A stretch of 64,000 nt of DNA from Bradyrhizobium sp. CCBAU 53338 (GCF_015291665.1 NZ_CP030048.1:868001-932000); one strand, 5' to 3'. Positions 51,450 through 60,734 are shown, numbered from the stretch's first letter. Program-made: numbers and translations. The notes: a model not told the origin generated them from the sequence alone.

Positions 51450-52763
51450 TCAAGCCATCGCTGCCTGCCAGCGCCTATCGCGCAAGGATGGGCGGCGGTG
51501 CAGGCGGGCGTCGAGCAGCTCGCGGGCGCGCGGCAGCTCGCCGCTGCGCATCAGGGCGACGAGGAACGTGTCCTCGATCAGCTCGCGCTGCGCATGGCTG
51601 CCGCCGATGCGCACCACCTCGCCAAGGACTGGCTCCAGCTCGCGCACGCAAGTCGCGTAGTTCCCACCCGCAAAGGCTGCCAGTGCGCGGCAGATCGCCG
51701 GCACCACGACACCGGCCGGCAGCTTGCCGTCGCTGAGCCGCTGCTCGATGACGGCAAGGCGCGCGGCAAGCGCCTCGCGGTTTTGCGTCGCGGCTGCGAG
51801 CAACGCCATGTGGACGTCGGCGAAGGGCAGGCCCGATTTCGGGAACAGTTTTTGCGCCGCGGCGTCGGCCTCGACCCAGAGCGGCTTCGGCACCGCGTGG
51901 CCGTAAGCCGACAGGCGCCAGAGCAGCGAGGCACTGTCGGTGATGACGTTGAGCGGCGGCGCCTGGGTGGCGGAGGGCTGGAGCACGTCGGCATAGATTT
52001 TGAGTGCGCGAGCGGCATCGCCGTGCTCAAGCGCACCGAGCGCCTGGTGCCACAAGATATGGCCGTGCAGGATGCCGGCGCGGTCATAGGTCGGAATCCA
52101 CGCGTCGACGAGGCGGTCGGCGTCCTCGATAGAGCCATCCTCGAACATCGCATGCAGCACGGCGTGCGCGGCATGGGCGTTGGCGCGACGAAGGTCGAAG
52201 CCGCGCTCGGTCACAGCGCGGCCGCGCGCGACGTCGCCATTCTCGGTCATCGCCCAGCCGGACATGGTGAGGAACCACCAGTCCTCGCCGTAATGATGCG
52301 CGACGCGTTGGCAGAGCTCGTGCCGCGCGCGGTCGTGATCGGCCATGCCGGAGAAGGCGAACAGGCCGAACGCGCCGAGCGGCAGCGACAGCACCACGGC
52401 ATCGCGCGGCCAGCGCTCGATATGCCTGGACATGGCTGCGATCGCGTCGGCCCCGCGTCCCTCGATCGCGAGCGCCAGCGTCTCGACATGCGAGCGCTCG
52501 CGCTCGGTGCCACGTTTGGTGACGAGCTCGCGCGCCGCTGCGGCCTTCTGGCGAGCGAGATCGCCTTGCTGGTAGAAGGCGTGGACGCGGGCGCGGGTGA
52601 TGTGGGCCAGCGCGAAATCGGGATCGGCGGCGATGGCGCGCTCCAGCGCCTCCGCCGTGCCGGTCCACCCAGCAAGCATGAGATCGACGCCTTCCCGATA
52701 GGCGGATGCGGCCTGATCGGAGGTGGTGGAGAGCTGCAGGCCGTAGCGGTCTTCATGCGCCAT
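51450..52763 (-). CDS. tetratricopeptide repeat protein, 437 aa
   Basis: This 437-residue all-helical protein contains TPR-like helix pairs in the middle (ALERAIAADPDFALAHITRA; GRAVTERGFDLRRANAHAAH) and a C-terminal helical stretch with VVPAICRALAAFAGG. It begins MAHEDRYGLQLSTTSDQAAS and resembles Rhizobiales proteins with VDLMLAGWTGTAEALERAIA, typical of a conserved family of unknown function. It has no signal peptide, so it is probably a cytosolic scaffold. It lies 33 bp upstream of the CoA-transferase alpha gene and 15 bp downstream of the aldo/keto reductase, suggesting one operon of four genes. Confidence 0.8.
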   Translation of the reverse strand: MAHEDRYGLQLSTTSDQAASAYREGVDLMLAGWTGTAEALERAIAADPDFALAHITRARVHAFYQQGDLARQKAAAARELVTKRGTERERSHVETLALAIEGRGADAIAAMSRHIERWPRDAVVLSLPLGAFGLFAFSGMADHDRARHELCQRVAHHYGEDWWFLTMSGWAMTENGDVARGRAVTERGFDLRRANAHAAHAVLHAMFEDGSIEDADRLVDAWIPTYDRAGILHGHILWHQALGALEHGDAARALKIYADVLQPSATQAPPLNVITDSASLLWRLSAYGHAVPKPLWVEADAAAQKLFPKSGLPFADVHMALLAAATQNREALAARLAVIEQRLSDGKLPAGVVVPAICRALAAFAGGNYATCVRELEPVLGEVVRIGGSHAQRELIEDTFLVALMRSGELPRARELLDARLHRRPSLRDRRWQAAMA

Positions 52764-52778
52764 CGTCGTCTCCCGCTC

Positions 52779-53789
52779 TCACGCCGTCCGCGCGCGGCGT
52801 CCTTCGATCGGATAGGCCGGATCGTTGTAGCCCGGTGTCGAGGGATGGCCCGGCACGACCAGCCGGTCGATCAGCGCCTCGTCTTCCGCGGTGAAGCGGT
52901 AGTCGAGCGCGCTGATGTAGCCGTCCCACTGCTCCTCGGTGCGCGGGCCTGCGACGATCGACGAGACGAAGGCGGAGTTCAGCACCCAGGCGACCGCGAA
53001 TTGCCCGGCGGTGATGCCGTTCTTCTCGGCGTGGGTCTTGATCTCCTGCGCGAGCTGGAGCGATTCTGGTCGCCACTCGGTCTGCATCATCCTGACGTCG
53101 TTGCGGCCCGCGCGTGTCTCCTTGTCCGGAGCGGCGTCGGGCTTGTACTTGCCGGTGAGCACCCCGCGCGCCAGCGGGCTGTAGGGCACGATGCCGAGGC
53201 CATAATAGGAGCAGGCCGGAAAATGCTCGACCTCGGGCATGCGGTTCATCGCGTTGTAGTAGGGCTGGCTCACCACGGGACGGTCGATGCCGAGTCGGTC
53301 GCAGATGTTGCAGATCTCGGCGACGCGCCAGGCGCGGTAGTTCGACACGCCGAAATAGCGGATCTTGCCTGATCGGATCAGGTCGCCCATCGCGCGCACC
53401 GTCTCCTCCAGCGGCGTCGCATGGTCTTCCTTGTGCAGATAGTAGATGTCGATGTGGTCGGTGCCGAGCCGCTTCAGGCTCTCCTCCGCCGCCTGCAACA
53501 TCCAGCGCCGCGACAGCCCGCCGCGATTAGGATCATTCCCCATGGGATTGGCGAGCTTTGTCGCGAGCACCCAGGCGTGCCTGATGTTGCCGATGGCGCG
53601 ACCGACGACTTCCTCGGAGCCGCCCTTCGAATAAGCATCCGCTGTGTCGATGAAGTTGATGCCGGCATCATGCGCCTTGGCGATGATGCGCCTTGATGCC
53701 GCCTCATCGGTCGGCCCGCCGAACATCATGGTGCCCAGGCAAATCGGCGAGACTTTCAGGCCGCTGCGGCCGAGTTGGCGGTATTGCAT
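52779..53789 (-). CDS. aldo/keto reductase
   Basis: This 336-residue NADPH-dependent reductase has the TIM-barrel fold of the AKR family. It begins MQYRQLGRSGLKVSPICLGT and has NFIDTADAYSKGGSEEVVGR with the catalytic Asp and Tyr, then VLATKLAN for Lys and IDIYYLHKEDHATPLEETV for the His region. The C-terminal segment IVAGPRTEEQWDGYISAL is the usual cofactor-binding loop. The ATG at 53789 was chosen because the standard start of the family lies there. The nearby CoA-transferase and TPR genes may be cotranscribed. Substrate unknown. Confidence 0.92.
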   Translation of the reverse strand: MQYRQLGRSGLKVSPICLGTMMFGGPTDEAASRRIIAKAHDAGINFIDTADAYSKGGSEEVVGRAIGNIRHAWVLATKLANPMGNDPNRGGLSRRWMLQAAEESLKRLGTDHIDIYYLHKEDHATPLEETVRAMGDLIRSGKIRYFGVSNYRAWRVAEICNICDRLGIDRPVVSQPYYNAMNRMPEVEHFPACSYYGLGIVPYSPLARGVLTGKYKPDAAPDKETRAGRNDVRMMQTEWRPESLQLAQEIKTHAEKNGITAGQFAVAWVLNSAFVSSIVAGPRTEEQWDGYISALDYRFTAEDEALIDRLVVPGHPSTPGYNDPAYPIEGRRARTA

Positions 53790-53841
53790 GGGCTGTTTCC
53801 TCGAGGCTTCCGTTGCGGGACACCATAGCCAGCTACGCCGG

Positions 53842-53942
53842 TCATTGCGAGCGTAGCGGAGCAATGCAGAGATGCATCCGGTCAAGCCGGGCGACGACAG
53901 GGGAGGGCGCGATGCGCAGCGGCGGGAGCCTGACCGCAGACC
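53842..53942 (+). repeat. short dispersed repeat-like intergenic sequence
   Basis: TCATTGCGAGCGTAGCGGAG, followed by CAATGCAGAG and ATCCGGTCAAGCCGGGCGAC, resembles the TCATTGCGAGGAGCGAAG-type elements scattered in alphaproteobacterial genomes. It fills the gap between the aldo/keto reductase start and the thioesterase stop. Copy number was not checked. Confidence 0.35.
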
Positions 53943-54380
53943 CTACGCCGGCCCCTTCAAGATCTTGAATACGCCGTTCGCCATCACGATGCAGCGGTCG
54001 TCGACCGTCACCTCTGTGCTCATGAAGATCAGGCTGCGGGTCGAGCGCACCACGCGGGGGCGGGAGATCAGAATGTCGCCGATCTTGCCGGCCTCGACGA
54101 AATGAGTGTCGAGCTGCACCGTTGCCATGTACTCCTTGCCGGAGACGTAGCGGGCGGTCATGCCGCAGGTGCGGTCCGCGAAGGTCATCATCACGCCGCC
54201 CTGAACCATGCCGCGGCGGTTGTGGTGCTTGTCTTCGGTCGCGAGTGCGAACTCGTACTGGCCGCCGACCTTGCGCTCCCACAACGGGCCGACCAGATGC
54301 ATGAAGCCTGTCGTCTCCAGGATGGTCCAGCCGTCGGATTTGAGCTTCGCTGTGGCCTTGCTGGTCATCGCTCCGTCCAT
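53943..54380 (-). CDS. PaaI-type hotdog-fold thioesterase
   Basis: This 145-residue protein has the hotdog fold of PaaI/4HBT thioesterases. The signature HHNRRGMVQGGVMMTFADRT contains the family G and D residues, and LDTHFVEAGKIGDILI the following strand. Such enzymes hydrolyse acyl- or aryl-CoA thioesters. Start selection is uncertain: the ATG at 54380 is used here, with an ATG 12 bp downstream or a longer start at 54434 as alternatives. It stands alone, divergent from the NUDIX gene at 54440. Its substrate is not determined. Confidence 0.82.
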   Translation of the reverse strand: MDGAMTSKATAKLKSDGWTILETTGFMHLVGPLWERKVGGQYEFALATEDKHHNRRGMVQGGVMMTFADRTCGMTARYVSGKEYMATVQLDTHFVEAGKIGDILISRPRVVRSTRSLIFMSTEVTVDDRCIVMANGVFKILKGPA

Positions 54381-54439
54381 CCTTGCAACACGTGTCTCTC
54401 CTCGTTTCATCGAGCGCGGTCCTGGTGTAGTCAAGCATC

Positions 54440-55066
54440 ATGAGAGCTTTCGGCGATGCCACCAGACGGAATATCGAAGAGGCCTGCGCGTCCTTCGCGC
54501 GGCTGCCGGATGCAGCCGGGCCGTCGGCACTGAAGCGCGCCGCGGTGGTACTGGCGCTGACCGCATCCCATGACGGCGACGACACGGCGTTTCTGCTGAC
54601 CAGACGCGCATCGAGTTTGCGCTCCCATCGCGGCCAGTGGGCGCTGCCGGGTGGACGCTGCGATGCCGGCGAGACGCCGGTCGAGGCGGCGCTGCGCGAG
54701 CTCGACGAAGAGCTTGCGCTCAAGCTTCCGGCCGATGCAGTGCTCGGCCTGCTCGATGATTATCCGACGCGCTCCGGTTATCTGATCACGCCGGTCGTGG
54801 TCTGGGCCTCGAGCAGTGATGCGATCGTGCCGAACCCGGACGAAGTCGCCTCCGTCCATCGCATCGCGCTCGACACGATTGAACGCGACGACGCCTTCGA
54901 TTTCACCGCCATCCCCGAAAGCGCCCGTCGCGTGATTCGCTTCCATCACCAGATGAGCCTGATCCACGCGCCGACCGCGGCGCTGATCTACCAGTTCCGC
55001 GAGCTGCTGGCGGGGCGGCAGACCCGCGTCGCCGACCTGGAACAGCCCGTTTTCGCCTGGAAATGA
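54440..55066 (+). CDS. NUDIX hydrolase, CoA pyrophosphatase type
   Basis: This 208-residue NUDIX protein has the Nudix box GGRCDAGETPVEAALRELDE (GX5EX7REUXEEXGU pattern, with a small variation at the last positions, EELALKLP). The upstream segment FLLTRRASSLRSHRGQWALP matches the CoA/NADH-pyrophosphatase subgroup, which contains a UPF0035-like LLTxR...HxGxW(A/F)P region. It probably cleaves CoA or related thioesters to phosphopantetheine and 3',5'-ADP. It is transcribed rightward and is followed 53 bp later by a secreted lysozyme-like protein gene. Confidence 0.88.
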   Translation: MRAFGDATRRNIEEACASFARLPDAAGPSALKRAAVVLALTASHDGDDTAFLLTRRASSLRSHRGQWALPGGRCDAGETPVEAALRELDEELALKLPADAVLGLLDDYPTRSGYLITPVVVWASSSDAIVPNPDEVASVHRIALDTIERDDAFDFTAIPESARRVIRFHHQMSLIHAPTAALIYQFRELLAGRQTRVADLEQPVFAWK

Positions 55067-55119
55067 TGGTAAACGGCGCGTTAACGTGACGGTTACCGGA
55101 TGCCTGCTAAGAGGGCAGC

Positions 55120-56337
55120 ATGCATCATTCGATTCGAACACATCTGGCGCTGGTTCCACTCGTGCTCGTCCTGCTCGTTCCCGCTGCGCGCGGCGGCGAG
55201 TCCGACACGCTGCCGCCGGCCGTCAGCAATGCCAACGCCCAGCTGTTGTCGCAGTTTTTTGCGCAAGGCGGGGGCGCATCGCCTGCGGTGCTCGAATATC
55301 GCCGCAAGCTGGCCGAGTATCAGCAGATCCGCGGCGCATTCGATGCCGAGGCCGGCGCCTATTGGGGCCAGGTCACGGAGAAGCGGAAAGGGCGCAACGC
55401 CAAGCGGCGCAGCGGACAACAAATCACGCTCGACGACTACGTGCTGGACCAGCCGCCGGTTTACACCGGGCCGAAGCGGCCGGTGAATCCGGAGCCGGAG
55501 GAAACGCCGGAGCGGCCGCCTCGCAAGCCGCTTCCGGTCGCCTCCGATCTGCTGCGTGCCGCGCGGGATCTCTATCAATTCACGCCGCAGCGCCCCGCGA
55601 ACGAGGTCGAGTTCAAGCGCGCCTATGCGCGCTATGCGCTCGCTTCCGGGCTCACGCGCGAGCAGGCGGTGCGGGTCTATTCGTTCGAAACCGGCGGCAC
55701 CGGCAATTACGACGTGCAGGCGGGCATCGAGCATGGCGGCAAGCGCGCGATCTCGACCGCGATGGGCTACAACCAGCTGCTCACCACCAACAGCGTGGAA
55801 CTGCTGGCCGAGCAGGGCCGCGAGCTCATCCGCGCGCTGTCAGACAAAGTGGCGCGCGCTTCAGGGCCGGCGCGGCAGTCGCTCGAGCACAAGCTTGCCG
55901 TGCTGAAGAAGATGGTGGCTCATGCGAAGTCGGTGCCGGACTCCTGGTCGGAGCACGAGAAGATCGGCGACACCGCGCAGGGCTGGGCCATGCATGCAAT
56001 GGTGCTCGACGTCGACATCGGCCCGATGCTGCAGACCCACAAGCTGCTGACCTCGGTGCTGTTCGCCCGCGCCAAGGGCTATACCCGTCCGCTGACTGCT
56101 GCCGAGCTCGAGATGATGAATCTCACCGGCGACGGCACCGGCCTCGACATGGTGACGATGCCGCAGGCGATGCGCGAGCAGGTGCCGACCTCGAACTTCT
56201 TCCAGCGCGGCGGCTACGAGCGCAACCCGGTTGCGATCCGCCACAACACGGTGGCGAAGCTGCTGGCCGTGACGGACGCGCGGATGGATTCGAACAGCAG
56301 CAAGCCCGGCGCAAGGGAACTGGCAGCGGCGTTCTAG
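55120..56337 (+). CDS. secreted protein with lysozyme-like central region, 405 aa
   Basis: A signal peptide (MHHSIRTHLALVPLVLVLLV, cleavage near ARG/GES) is followed by a proline-rich linker at residues about 115-145 and an alpha-helical domain. The stretch VRVYSFETGGTGNYDVQAGI plus AISTAMGYNQLL resembles the catalytic core of lytic transglycosylases, in which the glutamate of the E-[ST]-G motif and a later GxYNQLL-type segment line the cleft. Here the acidic residue would be Glu190. A peptidoglycan-acting role is therefore plausible but not established. I found no SPOR or LysM domain. Start choice is clear because the signal peptide begins at 55120. Confidence 0.7.
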   Translation: MHHSIRTHLALVPLVLVLLVPAARGGESDTLPPAVSNANAQLLSQFFAQGGGASPAVLEYRRKLAEYQQIRGAFDAEAGAYWGQVTEKRKGRNAKRRSGQQITLDDYVLDQPPVYTGPKRPVNPEPEETPERPPRKPLPVASDLLRAARDLYQFTPQRPANEVEFKRAYARYALASGLTREQAVRVYSFETGGTGNYDVQAGIEHGGKRAISTAMGYNQLLTTNSVELLAEQGRELIRALSDKVARASGPARQSLEHKLAVLKKMVAHAKSVPDSWSEHEKIGDTAQGWAMHAMVLDVDIGPMLQTHKLLTSVLFARAKGYTRPLTAAELEMMNLTGDGTGLDMVTMPQAMREQVPTSNFFQRGGYERNPVAIRHNTVAKLLAVTDARMDSNSSKPGARELAAAF

Positions 56338-56410
56338 GGTACTGGCTGGTTGCCTCCTCATCTCTCCCCGCAAGAGCGGGGTGAGGGAGCGCGCACCGTG
56401 TTCGTGGCGT

Positions 56411-56716
56411 TTACTGATCCGGCCCGAACTTGAACCTGCCGTCCCCTTCCAGATATTGCCCGCTGCGCATGTAGAGCTGGCCGTTCTGGCCGATGAAGAA
56501 CAGCGTGCCCTTGGGCACCTTCTTGGCGCCCTTCAAGAGTTCGCCGGCATTGCTGGTGCCCATCTTGTAGGAAAAGGTCTTGCCTTCCTTGTCATAGGCA
56601 TAGCCGGTGTCCGGCCTGAGCTCCCACGGCGTTGCCGCTTTTTGCGCGCAGGCGGGAGCGGCGAGTGCGCCGAGCGCAGCTACGATTGCAAATGTCTTGA
56701 TTGAAAATGCCATCAT
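56411..56716 (-). CDS. small secreted hypothetical protein, 101 aa
   Basis: This 101-residue protein has a signal peptide (MMAFSIKTFAIVAALGALAA, cleavage near ACA/QKA) and a short mature chain containing PDTGYAYDKEGKTFSYKMG and GTLFFIGQNGQLYMRSGQYL. Two glycine-rich beta segments with aromatic residues suggest a small beta protein. Proteins of this type are annotated only as hypothetical in Rhizobiales. The ATG has GGGGAGGATGG upstream, a good ribosome binding site. It is transcribed opposite to the flanking secreted-protein genes. Confidence 0.7.
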   Translation of the reverse strand: MMAFSIKTFAIVAALGALAAPACAQKAATPWELRPDTGYAYDKEGKTFSYKMGTSNAGELLKGAKKVPKGTLFFIGQNGQLYMRSGQYLEGDGRFKFGPDQ

Positions 56717-56908
56717 CCATCCTCCCCAAAATCGGGGCGCCCTTGCTTGAACAAATCACGAACGGTAGATCCGGGTCAACTTGCGATGACGCCGCAGCGC
56801 ATCACACCTTGCCCAGCAGTTTGTGATTTTCCCTTCGTCCCCTCGCGACTATGTTCCGCTTTCAGTCTAGAACGCAACACGACAAAGATATTGGTGGGGA
56901 TGATTCGA

Positions 56909-57388
56909 ATGCGCCATGTCATTAAATTCTGCGGAATCGCTGCGGTGTCGCTGACGGCGCTGGCGCAGGCCGCCCGGGCCGATGACTTCCAGCTCAGCCA
57001 CAACCAGCGGATTTCGTGCAGCCGCGGTCTTGCCCCCGGCAAGCTCAACACGGCGACCTGCAAGTCCTACACCTATCTCTTCAACACCAAGACCTCGGAA
57101 TATTTCCGCTGCCAGGTCTCGCTGGCGCTGACCCGCGACAACAAGGAAGTCATCAACGTCCAGACGGACGGTGGCTGCACCAAGAAGCCGCGCATCTTCG
57201 AGGCGGATGGCCACTATGATTTCGACGCAACCGAGACCGAGCCGCCGAACACCAACTCGTTCTTCGGCCCCGGCGGTTACTCGGTCTGGGCGGCCGACAT
57301 GACCGCGCAGAAGATTCGCGGCTGCATCACCATCTCCTCCGGGCTCGGCTCCGACATTTCCAAGTGCGTGGACATGACTTTCCAATGA
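56909..57388 (+). CDS. secreted hypothetical protein, 159 aa
   Basis: This 159-residue protein begins at the ATG at 56909, preceded at the right distance by GGTGGGG; an ATG at 56900 abuts that site and is less suitable. A signal peptide (MRHVIKFCGIAAVSLTALAQ, cleavage near ARA/DDF) is followed by a chain with several cysteines (ISCSRG, ATCKSYTY, FRCQVSL, GGCTKKP, GCITIS, KCVDM), probably disulfide-bonded in the periplasm. I do not recognise the family. It lies 185 bp before the TAXI-TRAP substrate-binding protein gene, reading in the same direction. Confidence 0.72.
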   Translation: MRHVIKFCGIAAVSLTALAQAARADDFQLSHNQRISCSRGLAPGKLNTATCKSYTYLFNTKTSEYFRCQVSLALTRDNKEVINVQTDGGCTKKPRIFEADGHYDFDATETEPPNTNSFFGPGGYSVWAADMTAQKIRGCITISSGLGSDISKCVDMTFQ

Positions 57389-57572
57389 CGGCCTGCCTGC
57401 GGCGGCGAGGCGGATGCCGACGATCCGGCTGCGCCACGTCGCCGCACCCACCGGGTTCCCTCAAAGCCCAGCCAAAACAATCGCTTCCGCAGCCCTGTTT
57501 TGCCTTTTGGATGGGTTGACCCGTCCGCCTCATCCGGCCAATTTCGCCGCCGGTTTGGGGAGTACAACAACC

Positions 57573-58520
57573 ATGAAACGGACGATTTTCGGCGTGGCCG
57601 CGGCTTTGGCTCTGGCGGCGTCGGCACCTTGCGCGCAGGCGCAATCCTTCATCAACGTACTGACCGGGGGCACCTCCGGCGTCTACTATCCGCTCGGGGT
57701 CGCGATCGGGAAGATCTACGGCGACAAGATTCCGAACGTGAAGACGCAGGTGCAGGCCACCAAGGCGTCGGTCGAAAATCTCATTCTGCTCCAGCAGGGC
57801 CGCGGCGAACTGGCGTTCACGCTGGGCGACTCGCTGAAAGCCGCCTGGGATGGCGACGAGGAAGCCGGCTTCAAGACGAAGCTGGACAAGCTGCGCACCA
57901 TCGGCGCGATCTATCCGAACTACATCCAGATCGTCGCGACCGCCGAGAGCGGCATCAAGACGCTCGCCGACCTCAAGGGCAAGAGCCTGTCGGTCGGCGC
58001 GCCGAAGTCGGGCACCGAGCTGAACTCGCGCGCGATCCTGGCCGCCGCCGGCATGACCTACAAGGATCTCGGCAAGGTGGAATATCTGCCGTTCGCCGAA
58101 TCCGTCGACCTGATGAAGAACCGCCAGCTCGCGGCGACCCTGCAATCGGCGGGCCTCGGCGTGGCTTCGCTCAAGGATCTCTCGACCTCGGCCCCGATCA
58201 CGGTGGTTGCGGTACCGAAGGAGACCGTCGACAAGATCGGCCCGCCCTTCATCTCGGCGGTGATCCCGGCCAACACCTATACCGGCCAGGACAAGGACGT
58301 GCCGACCGCGGCCGTGGTCAACTACCTCGTGACCTCCTCGGCAGTGTCGGACGACCTCGCCTATCAAATGACGAAGCTGGTCTACGAGTCGCTGCCCGAG
58401 CTCGCCAACGCGCACGCGGCGGGCAAGGAGATCAAGCTCGAGACGGCGGCCACCGGAAGCCCGGTTCCGCTGCATCCCGGCGCGATCCGCTATTACAAGG
58501 AAAAAGGGCTGATCAAGTAA
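57573..58520 (+). CDS. TAXI family TRAP transporter solute-binding protein
   Basis: This 315-residue periplasmic binding protein belongs to the TAXI (TRAP-associated extracytoplasmic immunogenic) family. The signal peptide MKRTIFGVAAALALAASAPC is followed by the family start FINVLTGGTSGVYYPLGVAI. Further motifs are QVQATKASVENLILLQQGRG, LAFTLGDSLKAAWDG, and SVGAPKSGTELNSRAIL. The C-terminal segment LHPGAIRYYKEKGLIK is the family end. It partners with the fused TRAP permease downstream. The family commonly binds C4/C5 acids or glutamate-like ligands; the ligand here is unknown. Confidence 0.94.
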   Translation: MKRTIFGVAAALALAASAPCAQAQSFINVLTGGTSGVYYPLGVAIGKIYGDKIPNVKTQVQATKASVENLILLQQGRGELAFTLGDSLKAAWDGDEEAGFKTKLDKLRTIGAIYPNYIQIVATAESGIKTLADLKGKSLSVGAPKSGTELNSRAILAAAGMTYKDLGKVEYLPFAESVDLMKNRQLAATLQSAGLGVASLKDLSTSAPITVVAVPKETVDKIGPPFISAVIPANTYTGQDKDVPTAAVVNYLVTSSAVSDDLAYQMTKLVYESLPELANAHAAGKEIKLETAATGSPVPLHPGAIRYYKEKGLIK

Positions 58521-58612
58521 CACAGGTGTCATGGCCGGGCTTGACCCGGCCATCCATCCTCGAACAGTCATCTCTCGATGGATGCCCGGGTCAAGCCCGG
58601 GCATGGGCGCGG
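58521..58612 (+). repeat. paired palindromic repeats between TRAP binding protein and permease genes
   Basis: ATGGCCGGGCTTGACCCGGCCAT, a perfect 23-bp inverted repeat (58530-58552), is followed by GGATGCCCGGGTCAAGCCCGGGCATG (58579-58604), a second inverted repeat of the same family in reverse orientation. Both contain the GGTCAAGCCCGG core typical of dispersed Rhizobiales palindromes. They separate the highly needed binding-protein gene from the permease gene and may reduce read-through or protect the upstream mRNA. Confidence 0.6.
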
Positions 58613-58622
58613 GGACAGATCG

Positions 58623-60734
58623 ATGTTGCAGGCTGAGGGTACCGACGCGGCGCCCATCAAGGTCGAGTTCGACAATTTCGAGCACGGTTTTCCGGAAGGT
58701 TTTGGCCCGGGCTGGTGGGGCGCGCTCGCCTACTGGATCGGCATCGCCTTTGCGACCTTCCAGCTCTATGTCGCGGCCTTCAACTATCTGCCGAGCCAGG
58801 TGGTGCGTGGCGTCCACGTCGGCTTCCTGGTCCTGCTCACCTTCGGCCTGATCGCCAACTTCACCGCGAAGAGCAATTTCGGCCGTGCGCTCGGTTGGAC
58901 GATCGGCGGCGCCGGTTTCTTCTGCGGTCTCTATCAGTGGATCTTCTACGCCGATTTGATCGCGCGTGACGGCGATCCGACCAGGCTCGACCTCGCTGTC
59001 GGCACGCTGCTCGCAGTGCTGATCTTCGAGGGCACGCGGCGCCTGATGGGTGCGGCGCTGCCGCTGATGTGCGGTGCGTGTCTCGTCTATTGGTTCTTCG
59101 GGCAGTACCTGCCGTCGCCGCTGAACCATCGCGGCTATGACTTCGACCAGATCGTCACGCATCTGTCCTACGGCACCGAAGGCTTCTACGGTGTGCCGAT
59201 CTACGTCTCGGCGACCTACATCTTCCTGTTCATCCTGTTCGGTTCGTTCCTGGAGCGCGCCGGCATGATCCAGCTCTTCACCGACGTTTCGCTCGGGCTG
59301 TTCGGCCGGACCCGCGGTGGACCTGCCAAGGTCGCGGTGTTCGCCTCGGGCATGATGGGTACGATCTCGGGCTCCGGCGTCGCCAACGTCGTTACCGTCG
59401 GCCAGTTCACGATCCCCTTGATGATCAGGTTCGGCTACCGCCGCGCCTTTGCCGCCGGCGTCGAGGCGACGGCCTCGATGGGCGGCCAGATCATGCCGCC
59501 GGTGATGGGCGCGGTCGCGTTCATCATGGCGGAGACGCTCGGCGTTCAGTACTCGGAGATCGTGAAAGCGGCCGCGATCCCCGCAGTGCTCTATTTCGCC
59601 TCCGCTTTCTGGATGGTGCATCTGGAAGCCGGCAAGCACGGCCTGCACGGTATGAAGCGTTCGGAAACGCCGAGCGCCTGGAAGGCGCTGGTGAAGGGCT
59701 GGTACTTGGTGTTGCCGCTCGCAGCCCTTGTCTACATGCTGTTCGAGGGCTTCACGCCGCTCTATGCCGGCAGCATGGGTCTCGCGCTGACGGTGACGCT
59801 GATCCTGGGCGCGAGCATCACGGCCGGCGCGTCCTCGATGCTGATCCGCTACATCTTCTGGATCGGGCTCGCGCTGGTCGTTGCCGCGCTCTCGCATGAC
59901 GGGCTGAAGATCGTGCCGGTCGGCTGCGTCGTGATCGCTCTGGTCCTCGTCACGGCCTTCGTCCGTGGTGGTGTTGCGGCACTGCGCTCATGCCGTGATT
60001 CGCTTGCTGAAAGCGCAAAATCCGCCATCACCGTCGGCATGGCCTGCGCCATCGTCGGCGTCATCATCGGCATGATGTCGCAGACCGGCGTCGGCACCAT
60101 CTTCGGCAGCTGGGTGATCGGTCTCGGCGAGAAGAGCCTGTTCCTGGCACTGATCATGACCATGCTGCTGTCGATCCTGCTCGGCACCGGCATCCCGACC
60201 ATCCCGACCTACATCATCACCGCAGCGCTTGCCGCGCCGGCGCTGGCGAAACTCGGCGTGCCGCTGATCGCGAGCCACATGTTCGCGTTCTACTACGGCA
60301 TCATGGCCGACCTCTCGCCGCCGGTCGCGCTCGCAGCTCTTGCGGCCGCGCCGATCGCGAAGGAGAACCCGGACAAGATCGGCTGGGAGGCGATGCGCAT
60401 TGCGCTTGCCGGCTACGTCATCCCCTTCATCTTCGTCTATTCGCCGGCCTTGATGCTGCAGGCCGGCGATCCCATGGCGGCCAGGCTCGGCTTCTACGGC
60501 GCGGTGGCGCTGGCGAGCTTCAAGGCGCTGGTGGCGATCGCGCTGTTCGGCATGGTCGCGATCGGCTTCCTGTTCACGCGGCTGTTGCTGCTCGAGCGCG
60601 TGGTGGCGCTGGGCGCCGCGCTGTGCCTGCTCGGCGACTTCCCGTTCAGTGACACCGCGGGCTTCGTGCTCTCGGCGGCACTCGTGCTGTGGCAATGGCG
60701 GCAGCGTCCGCCTGCCGTCGTCGAGGCGGTGTGA
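58623..60734 (+). CDS. TRAP transporter fused permease (small plus large subunit)
   Basis: This 703-residue inner-membrane protein is a fusion of the DctQ-like 4-helix and DctM-like 12-helix subunits, as is normal for TAXI-type TRAP importers. Many hydrophobic segments are visible, and DctM-type motifs are present: GSFLERAGMIQLFTDVSLGL, MGTISGSGVANVVTVGQFTI, GGQIMPPVMGAVAFIMAET and LLGTGIPTIPTYIITAALAA. The start ATG at 58623 (MLQAEGTDAAPIKVEFD) follows a palindromic spacer and precedes the first helix by about 40 residues. The stop overlaps the start of the DUF1850 gene in GTGA. Confidence 0.93.
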   Translation: MLQAEGTDAAPIKVEFDNFEHGFPEGFGPGWWGALAYWIGIAFATFQLYVAAFNYLPSQVVRGVHVGFLVLLTFGLIANFTAKSNFGRALGWTIGGAGFFCGLYQWIFYADLIARDGDPTRLDLAVGTLLAVLIFEGTRRLMGAALPLMCGACLVYWFFGQYLPSPLNHRGYDFDQIVTHLSYGTEGFYGVPIYVSATYIFLFILFGSFLERAGMIQLFTDVSLGLFGRTRGGPAKVAVFASGMMGTISGSGVANVVTVGQFTIPLMIRFGYRRAFAAGVEATASMGGQIMPPVMGAVAFIMAETLGVQYSEIVKAAAIPAVLYFASAFWMVHLEAGKHGLHGMKRSETPSAWKALVKGWYLVLPLAALVYMLFEGFTPLYAGSMGLALTVTLILGASITAGASSMLIRYIFWIGLALVVAALSHDGLKIVPVGCVVIALVLVTAFVRGGVAALRSCRDSLAESAKSAITVGMACAIVGVIIGMMSQTGVGTIFGSWVIGLGEKSLFLALIMTMLLSILLGTGIPTIPTYIITAALAAPALAKLGVPLIASHMFAFYYGIMADLSPPVALAALAAAPIAKENPDKIGWEAMRIALAGYVIPFIFVYSPALMLQAGDPMAARLGFYGAVALASFKALVAIALFGMVAIGFLFTRLLLLERVVALGAALCLLGDFPFSDTAGFVLSAALVLWQWRQRPPAVVEAV

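Noticed and set aside
57327..59897. Very long minus-strand open frame (856 codons) opposite the TRAP transporter genes
   Set aside because: It is antisense to clearly real genes and has the Arg/His/Asp-rich composition typical of a shadow frame in high-GC DNA.
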